Below are positions 45,846-58,990 of a stretch of 64,000 nt of DNA, piece by piece; positions within the stretch are counted from its first letter, which is position 1, and the number at the start of each line of letters is the position of its first letter. A program made the translations under genes and the position numbers. The notes below the pieces were generated by a model. The model worked only from the letters and a program-made list of their open reading frames with translations, ran no database searches and was not told the DNA's origin. The DNA comes from Talpa occidentalis (lineage: Eukaryota; Chordata; Mammalia; Eulipotyphla; Talpidae), in assembly GCF_014898055.3 (NCBI RefSeq), contig NW_023604295.1, forward strand, positions 68,101,730-68,165,729, read 5' to 3'.

Positions 45846-47960
45846 ACAAGCACCTTTTTATTAAGTTGAAAAGCTGTTGCAAGTTTGTTACTTATCAGAG
45901 AGCTAGTGGTATGTTCCAAAGACAGTGGATGTCAGAGAACTGTTCCAAGACTGAGAAGCAGGAGTAGTCCGCCATTAGACTTAGCCTTGAGTAGCTGTGA
46001 AATAAACATTTTTTTAGAAATTATCTTAATGAGCGAGAGCAAATCAGCACTGCTTGTTACAATCATGTCATGAGTTTGCTTGCACCCCTTTGTTTAAACT
46101 CTTCCAAAAACTAACATTGGATTAAGGGTTTTGTTTTTGACCTGTTGAATTTAACTGGCTAATATTTTATCTTGCCCACTTGAACTAGCTTACATTACTG
46201 AAAGTACTGTTTAATGTATTTGAAATAATATTAATTATTAAAGTAAAGCAGACTGTGCAAATGTAATAACTGTTTTCAAGCATAAGCATATGCATCTAGA
46301 GAAGATATTTGTGCCTTAAAAAGTCATTCTCACCAGATCATCTTCAAAGTTATTATTTCCCAAAGTAAACTGTTGTCTCTAGCCCACTTTTAGTATTGTT
46401 TTTTAGTAAGTACGTGCATATTTTTTGCAAATGAAACCCAAAGAAATAGGCTGTATAATCATGCCCATTTTGCATATGATGAAATGGAGGACTAATTTGT
46501 TCAACATCAGACAAATAAAACAGGCATGTATTTATGTTGATTTATATTGTTTAGCACCCAGTCCAGCACTATGCATGCATATGCAAGGGTAACCATATAT
46601 ATGCACAAAATAGACTGATTTGTCATTCAGTATTACTTATGAGTCCAAATATAGAACTAGGGATCAATTCATTACTGATTAAGATTACATACAGTTTGAA
46701 AGAGTATACTTCAATTTATAACCACCAATAAGCAAGCTTTAAAACCTATAATACAAAAGATCACTTCAATTACCAGGTAATGGAGAAAATCTAACTAAAG
46801 TGTTCCTCTGGTGTAAAAGTCATGGATAGTAAGTCTCTCTAGAGACACTCCCAAGATATTTATTTTCTTCTGCAATGGAGAGTTCATTTTTGTGTAAATC
46901 AGCATCTATTCCTGTGGAAAGAGAAATGCATAGATGCATGAAGATAATGCAAATTTAACCAAAAGGAATTTTTGTAATCAGGGTTAGCAGGAAATGGAAA
47001 ACAAATGAGAAGTAGAAGCTACAGGAGTTTCAAGCCTAGATGCAGAAGCATTAAGAAGGGATAGCTACTCAAAAACAACAATTTGGTAGCCATTTAGGTC
47101 CAAACTCATTAAGATTAAAGTTAAATGAATGTGAGCTACTCTTTTATATTCTTCAGTTTTCCCTGGATGGGAAGGACAACTCAGATTCATGGCAATAACC
47201 TCTTGGCTGATTTTGGTCTAGAGACTTTCTAGTTCATTACCTTCCTTAGTATTTTAGTCCAGGGAAAACCAATTTCAATTCTATTAAAGAAATTCTTTGT
47301 CTCTTTCATTTTTTTTAATTTAGGATTTTTTTCTTCTGCCTTATCTGAATATATTTCTAAGGATAACATCTTTTTGCTTTATTGTCTAAAGCTTTGGAAG
47401 ACGCTGTGTTTAAATGCTTATAATATACAAAAATGCTGCAAAATTTCTAAAATGTGTTATTTGCAATGAAACTAACACTCAAAGCATTTTGATTACATCC
47501 ACATTTAATTGAAATATTTAGGCAGTTGAAAATCATTTTTAGAATGTGAAAATTGTTAACTTGCTTTTATACTTTGCTCTTAAGTTATAGAAAATCAAAG
47601 TTAGAATATTTACACAGTAAAATCGGTCACCAGCACTTTCTACATATCCTGAATCCTTGTCAGTTATTAAATCAGTGTGCTTCATTTTCCCAGTGTAGCC
47701 TTATGCTACCGCAGAAGTGATGTGAACAGTTGAAGCAACTGCTTGAGTTTTGCCTGAATTTCTCAAATAATCCAAGCAGAAATAGAAAGTTTGCTTGAAG
47801 CACTATTGTTATCCTTTTCTTCACAAGTTGAGTCATCCCCAAGCCTGTCAATCAAATGTCCTCTCTGTTAGACTGTTCCACTCTCTTAACCACCATTGCT
47901 CAAAATGTCTAGACCTCATACATTTTCTATTTTATTCTTGGAAATACTATTTAAAAATAG
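45846..47960. other. Unclassified AT-rich sequence
   Basis: No element named; a faint antisense MIR-like core may lie at 46465-46540. No exon support. Confidence 0.45.
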
Positions 47961-47978
47961 ATTTCACTTTGAATAGGG

Positions 47979-48020
47979 AATATATATATATATTTATATA
48001 TATACACATATATATACATC
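47979..48020. repeat. (AT)n-rich microsatellite
   Basis: Alternating TATATA runs interrupted by TTTATA and TACACA over about 42 bp. Confidence 0.9.
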
Positions 48021-48639
48021 AGAAATAAACTCTAGCAACATATTTTGTAAATAAAATATGAATGTCTATGTAAAATTTTCCAACCTTTTATGCAAACATG
48101 ATTCCATTTTTTTCCACTACAGAATGATTAGGAAGATATGCTATATGTTGCTATCATGTATTGTGAACTGGTAAATAAACATTAGAATGCACACATATGA
48201 ATATTGCTAACACCTTTGAAGTATTTATTCAGAAGCAATTGATATTTTTAATTTTTCTTCAAGAATTACACTGCATGTCTGCAGTAGATTCATTGAATTT
48301 CTGTAATTCTTTACCCATGAAGAATATATTCATGTCTTCACTGTCCCACAAACTCATCAAACATTCTTCCTTGTCAGAAACAGAACTTTGAGCCTAATAC
48401 CCCAGAGACCCCTTATATTCTCCATCCCGAATATAACCTTCTTTCTCCTTCCAAAGCAACCATTAGATGGATTTTTAATAATAGAAATATTTTTGCTTTT
48501 CTTTATAGTTTTTATTATTCTAATGTGTATTTTCAAATATTATTTACACTTGTTCGTTTTTAAAAAAACTTGATATGTATCATTTCTTGTTCAAGCTAAA
48601 GGGTTGTTTTCCTTTTTTCATATTTTATAGAATAGAAAT
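48021..48639. other. Unclassified AT-rich sequence
   Basis: Two short plus frames (48197-48391 and 48388-48573) overlap by 4 bases but are AT-rich and show no domain. Confidence 0.5.
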
Positions 48640-48965
48640 GAATTGCATTGTAACTATATAAGTTTCAGGTGAGCATCTATAAAAATAACATCTTGTATAT
48701 GCTACATTAAGTTCATTATTTAAAGTCCAATTCTATTCTATGCAATTGACTCCTTTACCCAATTTACTCATTTCTTCCCTCTCCCCTTCTGGCAAACTCT
48801 AAGTTGGTCATTTAGTCTAAGAATTTCACTTCGTTTTATTCAGTTTATTCATTTATTTATTTCTATATAAACTGCATATGAATGAAATTTTATGGTGTTT
48901 ATCTCTCCCCATCTATCTTATTTCACTAAACATAATACTTCTTTTTACTAGACCATTTAACCTGT
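48640..48965 (-). mobile_element. Old L1 3' region, antisense
   Basis: AACTATATAAGTTTCAGGTG near 48653 and a CTATATAAACTGCATATGAA-TGAAATTTTATGG order followed by TTATTTCACTAAACATAATA match the antisense old-L1 3' region. Confidence 0.6.
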
Positions 48966-49559
48966 AGAGTGTTATAGTCTGGGTGTTGCAGATTCCATGC
49001 TTATTACCTAATGTAAAGGGCTATTTTGTCCTCTTATTTTTTCTTGCAAGCTAGCAGCTGAATTCAGACACTTGGTGAGACTTGTTTTCTCTCTTTGCCA
49101 AGAGCTTGAATGGTGGTACGCAATTGTCTGTTTGTTATGAGGAGGTATATCTTATTAGGTTTAGATGTTTTTTAAATATTAGCATAAGTTGCTGATGAAT
49201 GTCTAGTGTCTTTCTTTGATTAGAGGTTGCAGAATGGTAATCGTTTCTCATTTATATTTATTAACTGAAAATAATTTTGTAAATTTCCCTCATCTATTTA
49301 TCTGTGGTTTAGGATCCATATAAATACTACACACTAATGGATTTCTCCGGTGGCGATCCCTTGGTGGCGATCCCTTTTAGTCATACTATAGAAGGAGAGG
49401 CTGGAAATTACTTAATTCTTTATTTTTATTTAACCAACCCCCTTGTGAATATTTCTAACAATTTCTTGCTGTCTAAAACTGCAAGGGGGAAGAAGTTGGG
49501 TTGCATTGTAGAGGACAAGAAATCACATGGGGAGATAGGCCTGTTGAAAGACAAACCAA
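48966..49559. other. Unclassified sequence with small tandem duplication
   Basis: A perfect 14-bp tandem pair, GGTGGCGATCCCTT, lies at 49349-49362 and 49363-49376 inside a 79-codon plus frame (49337-49576) that has no recognisable domain. Confidence 0.5.
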
Positions 49560-49765
49560 CTCCCAGGCATGAGTGAGGTCATCTTGTACCACAATATGTC
49601 CACTCCTACTCTCTGCTCAGTGCCATTGGTTTAATGTTTCCACAAAATACCAGTACCGTAGCAAGAAACCACTCAGCTAACTCATAGAATTATGAGGAAA
49701 TAAAATGATAATTTTAAGTCATTAAGTTTTCAGGTGGTATTTTATACTACAATAGACAGACACCT
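49560..49765 (+). mobile_element. MaLR/MLT1-like LTR 3' fragment
   Basis: ATTATGAGGAAATAAAATGA, TTTTAAGTCATTAAGTTTTC and GGTGGTATTTTATACTACAA mirror the conserved 3' end of MLT1-type LTRs, with AATAAA just upstream. The 5' part is not clear. Confidence 0.55.
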
Positions 49766-50794
49766 TCCTGAGTTCACATTGATATTTTAATTCAAAATAG
49801 GCTCTAGGCTTCTTATTTAATCTTTCAAACATATTTGAATTTTATACACCAAGAAGTCTGGATCTGTGGACACAGGGAGTGATAACTATTCTTTTGTTTA
49901 TTCCATATAATTACCCATATAATTGTCTATGAAAACAATATTAATACTATCAATTGTGATAATAAGAATTAAATGATTTTCAACCTGCTTTTCCCTTTTT
50001 CTTTCCATATTTTATGCTTTTTTATATTTACATCATCAGATTATATGGTCATTTATACTATACTCTCTATCATTTAATCCTTACTTGCATCAGTTCTACA
50101 TCCAACTATATATTTAATTCTTAACCATAAGTCCTTCCATCAGTGCTTCTCTAGCCAATTTTGCTATAAGAAGCTCAGTCTCTGAGCTTTATCCTGTGTT
50201 TAAGTTAAAAATGTGAGCACTATATTCCCTGAGTTTTATGTCTTAATAGTAGTTTATGACTTTCATTAACTAAAAGTCAGTTTAACTGGTTATTAGTAGC
50301 TAGTGACATTTTCTTTCTTGGGAATTCTGCATATTTAATATTTTCTTCTGAAATAAAATATACCTATTGGAAAACCTGATGATAATCTAGTTTTCTTTTC
50401 CACAAGTCCCATTTTTCCCCTAAATGTCCAAAAGTCTTCTTAAATGCACAGATTTTTGCAAGAAAGGACACAGAACAGGCAGTTCTTCTCTACTTTGTAG
50501 TGTTTAGGTCTAGAAAGTGGATTACTAAGCTAACTTCACTTAAATCTGCTTGCTGGTTTTGCATAACTGAAGATCAGAATAGACTAGGACTGTTGACCAG
50601 AGTAACTACATGTCCTCTTTTAGTGTTGCGATCTTATAGAGATATAGAAAACTGCATTATCCCCAGTGAATTAAGGGGAAGCTACAAGATCTATTTTGAA
50701 TTTCCTCATACTCACTTTTCAAAGGAGTCATAAGCATGCCCAAATGAAAAAAAAGAGAGAGAGAGTTCCCCAAGTTGATAGAAGTGGTCTTAGT
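49766..50794. other. Unclassified AT-rich sequence
   Basis: A short (GA)n lies at 50753-50765. The 77-codon plus frame at 50500-50733 has no domain. Confidence 0.5.
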
Positions 50795-50992
50795 TTTGTT
50801 TGGAATGCTCTAATTACCATAGTCTCGGTGGCTTTTAGGAACAGAAATTGATTTCACACTGTTCTGAAGCTTAAGAATTACAGGATCAAGTGCAGAAGAT
50901 TCAAGGTCTGATAAGAACTTCCTAGACTGCCATCTTGTAGCTGTGTTATTCCACGGTGAAGGGATGAGGAAACTATGCAAGGTGTGCTTCTT
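50795..50992 (-). mobile_element. Antisense MaLR (MST/MLT1-like) LTR, part 1
   Basis: In plus reading: TACCATAGTCTCGGTGGCTT, AACAGAAATTGATTTCACAC, a GTTCTGAAGCTTAAGAATTA segment and TTCCTAGACTGCCATCTTGT follow the antisense MST/MLT1 order. Interrupted by the short SINE. Confidence 0.72.
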
Positions 50993-51116
50993 TCTTTCTT
51001 TTTTTTTTTTTTTTTTTGGGACCCTTGCTCGTGGCCGAGGATCGAACTGGCGCTGCAGAGGCTGCAGGCAGCTTCCCAACCCAGCGCTCAACCGCTGCGC
51101 CACCAGGGGAGGCCCC
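50993..51116 (-). mobile_element. Short tRNA-only SINE with poly(A) tail
   Basis: On the minus strand: GGGGCCTCCCCTGGTGGCGC start, A box, B box (GTTCGATCC) and then GGGTCCC directly followed by poly(A). The whole SINE body (about 150 bp) and the TCTTT tail are absent. Target duplication: GCAAGGTGTGCTTCTT (50977-50992) and GCAAGGTGTTTCTT (51117-51130). It disrupts a MaLR LTR. Confidence 0.9.
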
Positions 51117-51283
51117 GCAAGGTGTTTCTTACACTTCAATGAAAGTACTAGTCCCATTTATGAGAGTTCTGTCCTCTACCTAATCACCCCCCAAAGGCTT
51201 CCACTTACAAATGCCATCCCAATGGGGATTAGGTTTGAACATAAAGATTTGGGCAGGGCTCAAACTTTCAGTTTATAGCAGGA
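51117..51283 (-). mobile_element. Antisense MaLR LTR, part 2
   Basis: Resumes with ACTAGTCCCATTTATGAGAG, CTCTACCTAATCACCCCCCA, AAATGCCATCCCAATGGGGA and TTTATAGCA, the antisense 5' end of an MST/MLT1-type LTR. Confidence 0.75.
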
Positions 51284-52330
51284 GAAATGTCTAGAAATTT
51301 GCAGCCATACTTTAAAAGCGCCCTGCCCTCTAAAACATTACATGCTTTCTATCATTTATATAATAATCTTAGATGACATCAGACTCAGCCTCAAGGTTAA
51401 AGATTTATTGATTTAAATGATATTGAGGTGTGGATGAGGTTCCTGAGATCTAGTTCTTCTTGATCTTACTTGTTTATCAGCAATATTAGTTGTCACTTTT
51501 TCAAATACTTACATCTTCATTATTCTTATTTTTACATTTTTCCCATTTTATCTTACATTCCTAGTAGGATTGTGTTGTGTATATATCCTGTTTTGTTCAT
51601 TCTAGATTTTCTTCATATAATAAATGTTATTTTTTTCTTTATTCTTAATTACGCTATCTTATTTTTAAAGGTTTTCTTGTTTGAAAACATTCTTTCACAT
51701 AGTGCATCATTTTTTTCTTAATGTATTTTAACTCATTTTGATTTAGTAGAATACAGTTTTAATCTTTTGTTTGGAGTATGATTTTCTGGTATGCTTTCAT
51801 TTTCTGTAGATAGAATTTTATTTCTTTTTTTCCTTGTATTAACATTTTCTGGGTTTTACCACTGATATTTTTCTATTGCTCATATGTATGTGACATTATT
51901 AATAGTTTCCCTGAATTCAGTGGGAATTGCATCAGATAGTTTTTCCAAATTCACAGAAATTTTGGGTAGTCTCTAAAAGATGATGAGTTACCTTGAGAAA
52001 TTCCTTGACTTACTTCCTAAGCCTACTTTCAGCTAGATCTTTTTACTCCTTCATCTCTGCTTCCTATTCCATTCAGTTTAGATCTACTTTGTCTCTCCTT
52101 AGTGTGTGACCCCTTCCTAAAGGAAACCTTTGACTGGTCAATTTCAGGCATTCACAGGATGTAGAATGTCCAGGTAGCCTCACAACTCCTCATGGATTGC
52201 TGTGCAAACCTCTATTGGAAAAAAGTTTATTATAACTTTTGAGCATGTTTTGTTATCTAATCATTCTGTTCATATTTATTGGGAGATTAGGGAAGGTCTA
52301 AAAATATGCTGATACCAGTAATGCCATTTT
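51284..52330. other. Unclassified AT- and T-rich sequence
   Basis: 51445-51930 is T-rich and may be an old LINE-derived stretch that I cannot confirm. The 83-codon plus frame at 51470-51721 is phenylalanine/isoleucine-rich chance sequence. Confidence 0.45.
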
Positions 52331-52344
52331 CCAAAAGAATTCTT

Positions 52345-52624
52345 TTTTTTTTTTTTCAAAGATTTATTTATTTATTTATACAAGAACCGGGGTACAGGCC
52401 AGATTCGCGGGAGGGTGAGAGGATTCACCGGAGACAGAGCCGGGAGCAGAGCAGGCAGACTGATGAAATACACTGCTGAGGGGAGCAGCGAGAGCAACAG
52501 GAGAGGTCTGTCGTGCCATATGGGACCCTCTCCTGCTGGCTGGCCAGAATCAAACTGGCGCTGCAGAGGCTGCTGACAGCTTCGCAGCGCGGCACTCAAC
52601 CGCCTGCACCACCCGGGGAGGCCC
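52345..52624 (-). mobile_element. Rhin-1-like SINE with TSD
   Basis: Minus-strand copy of the GAACCGGGGTACAGGCC type with CpG-rich sites retained. Target duplication CCAAAAGAATTCTT (52331-52344) versus CCAAGAGAATTCTT (52625-52638), 13 of 14. Confidence 0.94.
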
Positions 52625-52639
52625 CCAAGAGAATTCTTA

Positions 52640-53512
52640 GTATTATTTCTAAAGAGTTTTTGAACACTATTTGAGAAAGGACTATAATGGCGACCTTTAA
52701 AAGAAGATCAGTAACATATGTCTGGTATATTAAAGTTAGGCTTACTAGTTACAATTGTGTCTCATGTATAGATTTGATGAAAAGTGAAAAAAATAGTGTG
52801 GAGCTATATGTCATTTTAATTTGTATCTTTGACCACACAAACTATTTTCCCTGTGTACAATCCTCTTTTCATCAAAAAGACTTAATAAGCTGAATACCTT
52901 AATATTCAATAAGGCCTTTTAATACCAGCTTTATATGAATATAATGAAAAAAACACACATATATCTGTAAACTAAATAAATGTAACTGCTTCTTAGGCAC
53001 AAGAAGTAATACACTTTGAGAGGGACTAACCCATTAGAGTATAAAATCGAAAGTTTTCATGCTACCTTAAGGAATAATGTGAATCTCTTTTTCACTGCAT
53101 AAACCTATAGCAAAACCAGGAGATTGCTTTATAACTATGATGTGTCTTTTGATCAATGAGGATCCATACACAGTATTTCCTTCATGTTTCCAGAGTTTGC
53201 TTGTAAAAATAAATTCTCACAAGGGTGAATAGAGTAAATAGGTTGAAGTAGGTAAGTGTGCAATCATTCATTTGTTTATATCTTGTTTATCATTTGTGTG
53301 GAATAATTACTAAATAATTAAATACAAAGTCAATACATTAGTCTCTAGAAGTGGTAAAAGAGAAAAAATAGGCAGGAGAAGAAAAAGCATTAGTCAAATA
53401 ATTTCTATAACGAACATCAGAAATGATGGGAAATAATGTGAAAAGGAGTCTGTATTACAGTGAGATTGCATTAATGAATTATACATAATTAAATATTGTC
53501 CTGGTTATTTAC
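52640..53512. other. Unclassified AT-rich sequence
   Basis: Nothing recognised. Confidence 0.5.
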
Positions 53513-53746
53513 TAATCACCTTTGGTGCATTACTTTCCTTTGAGCCTAAATTTTTAAATTGTGGTATAGGTGGGATTCTATGTCAGCATCAGGGATACCT
53601 ATGCCCTGATATCAGCACACCCTTCTCCAAACACTGAGCTAGGTGTGTTCATTAAGGTCCCAAGTACTTTCTATGGGCTTACCAGATTTGGTAATCACAT
53701 GACCTTTGGTGCATTACTTTTCTCTGAGCCTACGTTTTTAAATTTT
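53513..53746. repeat. Pair of direct repeats flanking a 130-bp segment
   Basis: CCTTTGGTGCATTACTTTCC and its continuation through AGCCTAAATTTTTAAATT (53519-53560) recurs as CCTTTGGTGCATTACTTTTC through AGCCTACGTTTTTAAATT (53703-53744), about 184 bp apart. The preceding TAATCAC is also shared. The 88-codon plus frame at 53570-53836 crosses the second copy. Confidence 0.85.
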
Positions 53747-53749
53747 CAT

Positions 53750-54127
53750 CAAAGATTTGGATCACAAGAAGAATTCTCTGTTACCGGTTTAGAATATGGA
53801 GGAGGCCACATGCCAAAGAATGCAAGGGGCTTTTAGGAGCTGAGAGCAACTCCACCTGATGAGTTAGCAAGGACATGGGTGCCCCAGTCCTCTAGTCACA
53901 GGAATTGAATCCTGACATGACCAAATGAGCATATAAGACATTTAACTCCATATGAGAATGCAGTCTATCCTAAACACTGGTTTTTAGCATTGCAAAACCC
54001 AGAGCAGAAAACCCACTTATGCTGTGCCCCAGCTTCTGACCTACAGAACTGTGGGCTGATAAATATGTACAGTTTTAAGTCACCAAGTTTGTGCTAGTTT
54101 GCTATGCAGCAATAGAAAATGACTACA
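53750..54127 (+). mobile_element. MaLR/MLT1-like LTR fragment
   Basis: The 3' half shows GCTTCTGACCTACAGAACTG, a GGGCTGATAAATATG segment and TTTTAAGTCACCAAGTTTGT followed by CAGCAATAGAAAATGACTAC, the conserved end of MLT1-type LTRs. The start is unclear. Confidence 0.6.
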
Positions 54128-57100
54128 TTAATCTCTAAAATGAGGATTTTAATATCTCTTTTTATGAGACCAAAAGGAGGTAGCAGTTGTTTATTTTTAT
54201 AGAACTCACATAGTACCTCTAAATTTGAAGAAACATAATGTTAGAAGGAGAAATGTTGGCAAGACAATTGCTATAATTGAAGGTTTTGGAAGAGGATAAG
54301 GGAGGCAATAACTGCATTTTAAGAATATTAATATGCACCATGGAATTAACATGATATTCAGAACACCTGGCATATGCATACACAGTCACTACTAAATTCT
54401 AGTGCAGGACACCTTTTTTGGAAGTTCGCTAATACACTTAGTGTATATGTCTTTGTGTTATTTATATGCTGTCTGGGGTTTCGGTTTCATATTCAATTTG
54501 ACGTTTATTCTGATACAATTTTTGACAATTTAAAATATGTCTACAACTGTGGATATGGGATTTACACTTCAAATTGGAACCATTTGAGGAGAGCCTAAAG
54601 ACCTAGGAAAACCAAATGAAAAACTGTGCCTTAAGACATTAACTTATATTACTCTAGTTTTCATCACACTGAACTAAATGATAGTACTGTCTCATTGAAT
54701 ATTTTACTCCCCTTATGTATGAGAATGTCTCATTGTAAAAGCATGGTGTCCCAAAAAGAGCTACTGAACTTCTCAGTCTGAGTTTGATGGGCTCAGAAAA
54801 ACTGTTGCGCATTATATGAAATGAATCCTATTATTAGATAAAACAAAATTCAGATATGTGGCAAGCACAATTTCCTGAAATATTTCTTCAGAGGAAACTA
54901 CTTATGCCATTATGAAACACACTTCCCCAATCATTCATTCTCATTTATTCTCTATCAATATTTTGGTTTCCAGTTATAAATGTATTTAAAATATCTAGTG
55001 CATCCTGCTCTCCGGCTTCCGTCACACTAAGCTATGTTTGAGTAATGACTGCTTGTATAACTTCTTGTTTTACAATATCCTTCCTAATCCTAAATCACTC
55101 TCAAAGCCAGTAATAGGTTCTGATGTGTCATGTCACTCAGCATAAAGCTCCTCATGTATTTTTGATACTACTCAGACTATGGGAAGATAACTCTTAACAT
55201 AAAATTGTTCCTGTTAACTTTCCTAGGAAAGAACTTTTGCAAGTTGTTTAAGTCATTTTTAAGCCATGCTGACTTTTGATGTATAGCAACTCCCGAAACC
55301 CCAGACAGCATCACCATGCTATAAAGTTTGCTAATGCAATCTCACATAAAAATGCTATTCAGTTTTTTGGAATATTTAGTTTTTATGAGTTTGAACACCT
55401 TTCATTTAAATATACGTTTAATCTAATCTGAATATGTAACTGTGCTTTCTGTGATTTTACATGAGACAGTCTAATGGATCAATACACATATATGCTATGC
55501 TTTAATACTAAGTTTGAAAACTCCTAAATAGACCATATAATTTTTAGCAGCATTTATTATCTCAAAGTATAACATGATCATTAGCATCCAGTAGATATAT
55601 AGTCGATGTTGAAATTCAGTGTTTATCAAATATGCATAGCAGGTATATTAAAACTAGAAGACATGTAACTAAAAGGATCATAAATTTATAGGAGTTAATG
55701 ATTTTAGGATGATGAGACATATTAAATATTTTTTAGTAAGTATACCATGTCCATACCCTTCAGTGTGGCCAAATTATTCAAGTTCTCTTATTATTCTTGT
55801 CTTAGAGTATTAGCTTTGATTGATGATGAGAATTGTAGCATGCAGAGACTCGAGGTTGGACCAGGCTCAGTACTAAATAATATGAGGAATTCCAGGAAGT
55901 CTGAACATTGGAATTGGGTTTATCAAATGTGAAACTATTGTGTCTTATAGGAAGGAGGAATTAAGGAAGATCTGGCAACATTTGTGGGAGTTTGGGAAAT
56001 ATTTTCTAGCTTCTGGAAAGATAAGGTTATGTAACAAGAAGGTAGATCAGTCCAGAAGAAATCATATACTAAAGGAGAATCAAACTGGAGTTTATTTAGC
56101 AGACAGAAATACCAGATTCAGATACCTGAGAGGCAGGTACAGGACTTAGGAAGAGTTTACAGATTGGTGTTAAATAATATCACCTGGGAAAAAAAGAGAC
56201 AGGCCCACAAAGAGTACTAGAATCTTGTTAACTAACTTTTTTCATAGAGAAAGAAGTTTTTATAAGGGGAAGTATATGCAGATTTCTCGATCTGAATATA
56301 ACAAGTCTTTGTATGTGTCCTTTTCCATGTCCTCCTTAACCATCCGCAAATCCCACAATTTATTCAGAAGACAGATACAGAATCACTGAATAAAACAACA
56401 TCAGTTGGTTAGTCATAAATGTATTTTAGCCCTGAAAGCATTTGAAAATTTTAGCATACCTGTGTATATAACTATTAAAATAGTGTTTCTGATCAAAACA
56501 TTTACCTTCAGATATGCACAAACTTGCTTTAGGCATCTTGAGAAACTGCAAATTTTATAAGTAACTCTAAATAGTAAGCAGTGTACTAGAAAGTTATTTG
56601 CATTATTCTACACAAGTATAAATGGTTCTGCTAGTTAAACATGCCAAAGAAAGAATGTAGATAAAGCATCAGCTGATACATATTTTCTTAAAACACACAT
56701 CTTACTTGCCTGAATTTAAATGTAAAATTATAAATAGAAGTAAAAAAATAAGAATTATTCAGAAATCAATGAAAGGTAAATTCTTACAATCATTAGGTTA
56801 TGTTGTACAGGAACAGCTTTTATGGAAAAAATAACCTTAATATGCCCTCTTTAATCATCCAATTTAAAAACATATATACTGAAAATGTTTGTTACTTACA
56901 TTTCTTATCAAAATAAGGATGATCTGGGAAATTAAATTGAAGCAGTAACTAGAATAGTGTTATCTCAAAGTATAAACATAGGTTTATTTAAAAAGACATT
57001 TTAAAGTTAACAAAATTCACCAATCAAAAGTGACACTGTAGCTTTCTTTTTTAATCTCATACAAAAAGAAATTTATTTCTATAACAGAAAAATAAATTTG

Positions 57101-58639
57101 ATGTTATTTACACATGAAAACTTTTGTTAATCTACCATTAAATCCAAGCGTATATGTAGGCATAACATGTTAATTTTAGTTAATTTAAATTGCAAGACCA
57201 ATATAATATTTAACCAGATAAAGCATAAAATGTTGCAAATTATTTAAATAATTCCTACCTACTCCCTACCTATTTTCTTTCAAGTGTGTTATTATGTCTT
57301 ATATAATAGTCTGTTATTTCCCCTGAATTATTGTACTTAGATATTTTTAAGGTAGGCATTAGCTGTATTAAACAAACAAAAAACCCTCTGATTATATGTC
57401 TGAAATTTTACTCAAGAAAAGAAAAAAAAAACTTTTGATAATTTTTGAACAAATAATTTCAATTTAAGTGAAAACATTGATAATAACATACAGAAATAGG
57501 AAAATTACAAATGTTCGTCCAACAATATTACATAGTTATTTAAAAAATAATGTAAAAAATGCTATAATGTTAGGGAAATTAAATGTGAGACATCCAAGGA
57601 TATGTGTTTAAAATAACAACTGCCAGACTGATTATTGAAACTGGGGGAAATAATCAGTTGTGTTGAGTCAATATTTTTAAAATTCTATAGACTATGGATT
57701 GCCTTTTTACATATAGTTCTATCTACCTAATATCAACTAACTCATACTATCAATGAGTTAGTTATAATAAAAAAATGCAGAGACATGACCAATAGAGATG
57801 CACATTTAAACAAATTAAAATATTTCGATATTAAATAAAGGAATATGCAGGTGTCAACATACTTTATAACTTAAACTGAGTTAGTCAACAATTTATGAAC
57901 AAAACATATTTCTAAGTCTGAGTCTGAATACATCTTTTTCCTTTTGAAATCAGGACAATGCTTAGGGGACCTTATTAAAGAGAATAAAATTGCAAAACTA
58001 ATTAGCATGCCTGTGTTCACATTATAAGCCCAAATGCGAGGAACTGGCCTTTAGCTAGAGGCTTCAACAACTTTAAACACAAAGTAAAATATTTCTAGAT
58101 GGAAAGGAAGGATATTATAGTAAGTGTCATCTGAAGAAAAAAATGAAAGCTATTGAAATGGAATAGGAGGAACTCAGTGAAACATTCCATGCAGAAGTTG
58201 AGATGAGTTACTTGTGAGTTGTGATTATTCTTGGCATTCATATATTCTCATGATTGAAACTATACAGTCACTTAAACATGTGTCAAAGGTTTCCTTGACT
58301 ATCCTGTAGCATACTTCTAAGTCTTGTTTTGTTTTTCCACCAGGACCCAATTTTTCCCTGCTTCAGTAACCATTAGCAATAATGACCGTGACAATTAGTA
58401 GGTGATAAGAAGTGGTGCACCATTACTAGTGTTACTCACAATTCAGAGCATTAGTCTGCTAAGAAGGGTGGAGGATTTCAGTCATAGGGGTAACCCAGGT
58501 TAACAAAATGAACTCACTAGAAAATCAAAATATTCACAAATGCTATTTAAACTTTTTAAGGGCATTCATGTTTCATAAACATTGACAAATTCTGTTCCTT
58601 TTAAAAAGTAGATTTTTGTTCTTTGATTTATTCAGCTTT
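54128..58639. other. Unclassified AT-rich tract, 4.5 kb, SINE-free
   Basis: No element that I can name. Two plus frames at 55747-55932 and 55940-56149 lie end to end in a less AT-rich patch (55800-56220) but in different frames and without motifs or splice signals that would link them. Confidence 0.45.
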
Positions 58640-58990
58640 TTATTTTTAATTAAAATTTATTGAAGTGTATTTGTCATATATCTGTAGATTTCAGGTGTAC
58701 AACATGTTAATTTGATACATTTTTATATTATAATGTGATTACCAGTATATTAATAATTAGCACGTCTATCACAACCACTTTTTCTCAGTCATTGAAATAA
58801 TTAATTTCTAGACTCTCAGCAAGTTCCATTATATGTGTTCTTTTTCTCTTATCCTTTTTTTCTACAATAGGATTTATTTTCTTTTCATTATGTGTGTAAA
58901 ATCCTTCTTCGTCTTCCTTCCCAGATCACCTCTCTCTACAATGAGGAAGTTATAAAACTCCTCTCTACACAATCTCAATTGGTGATTTTT
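58640..58990 (-). mobile_element. Old L1 3' UTR, antisense
   Basis: AATTAAAATTTATTGAAGTG followed by TAGATTTCAGGTGTACAACA, TTTGATACATTTTTATATTA and a TAGCACGTCTATCAC segment match the antisense old-L1 3' UTR, as at 45507. Confidence 0.75.

Noticed and set aside
55747..56149. Two end-to-end plus frames that might be one broken gene
   Set aside because: They are in different frames with an 8-bp gap, no shared domain and no splice signals; coincidence is the simpler reading.
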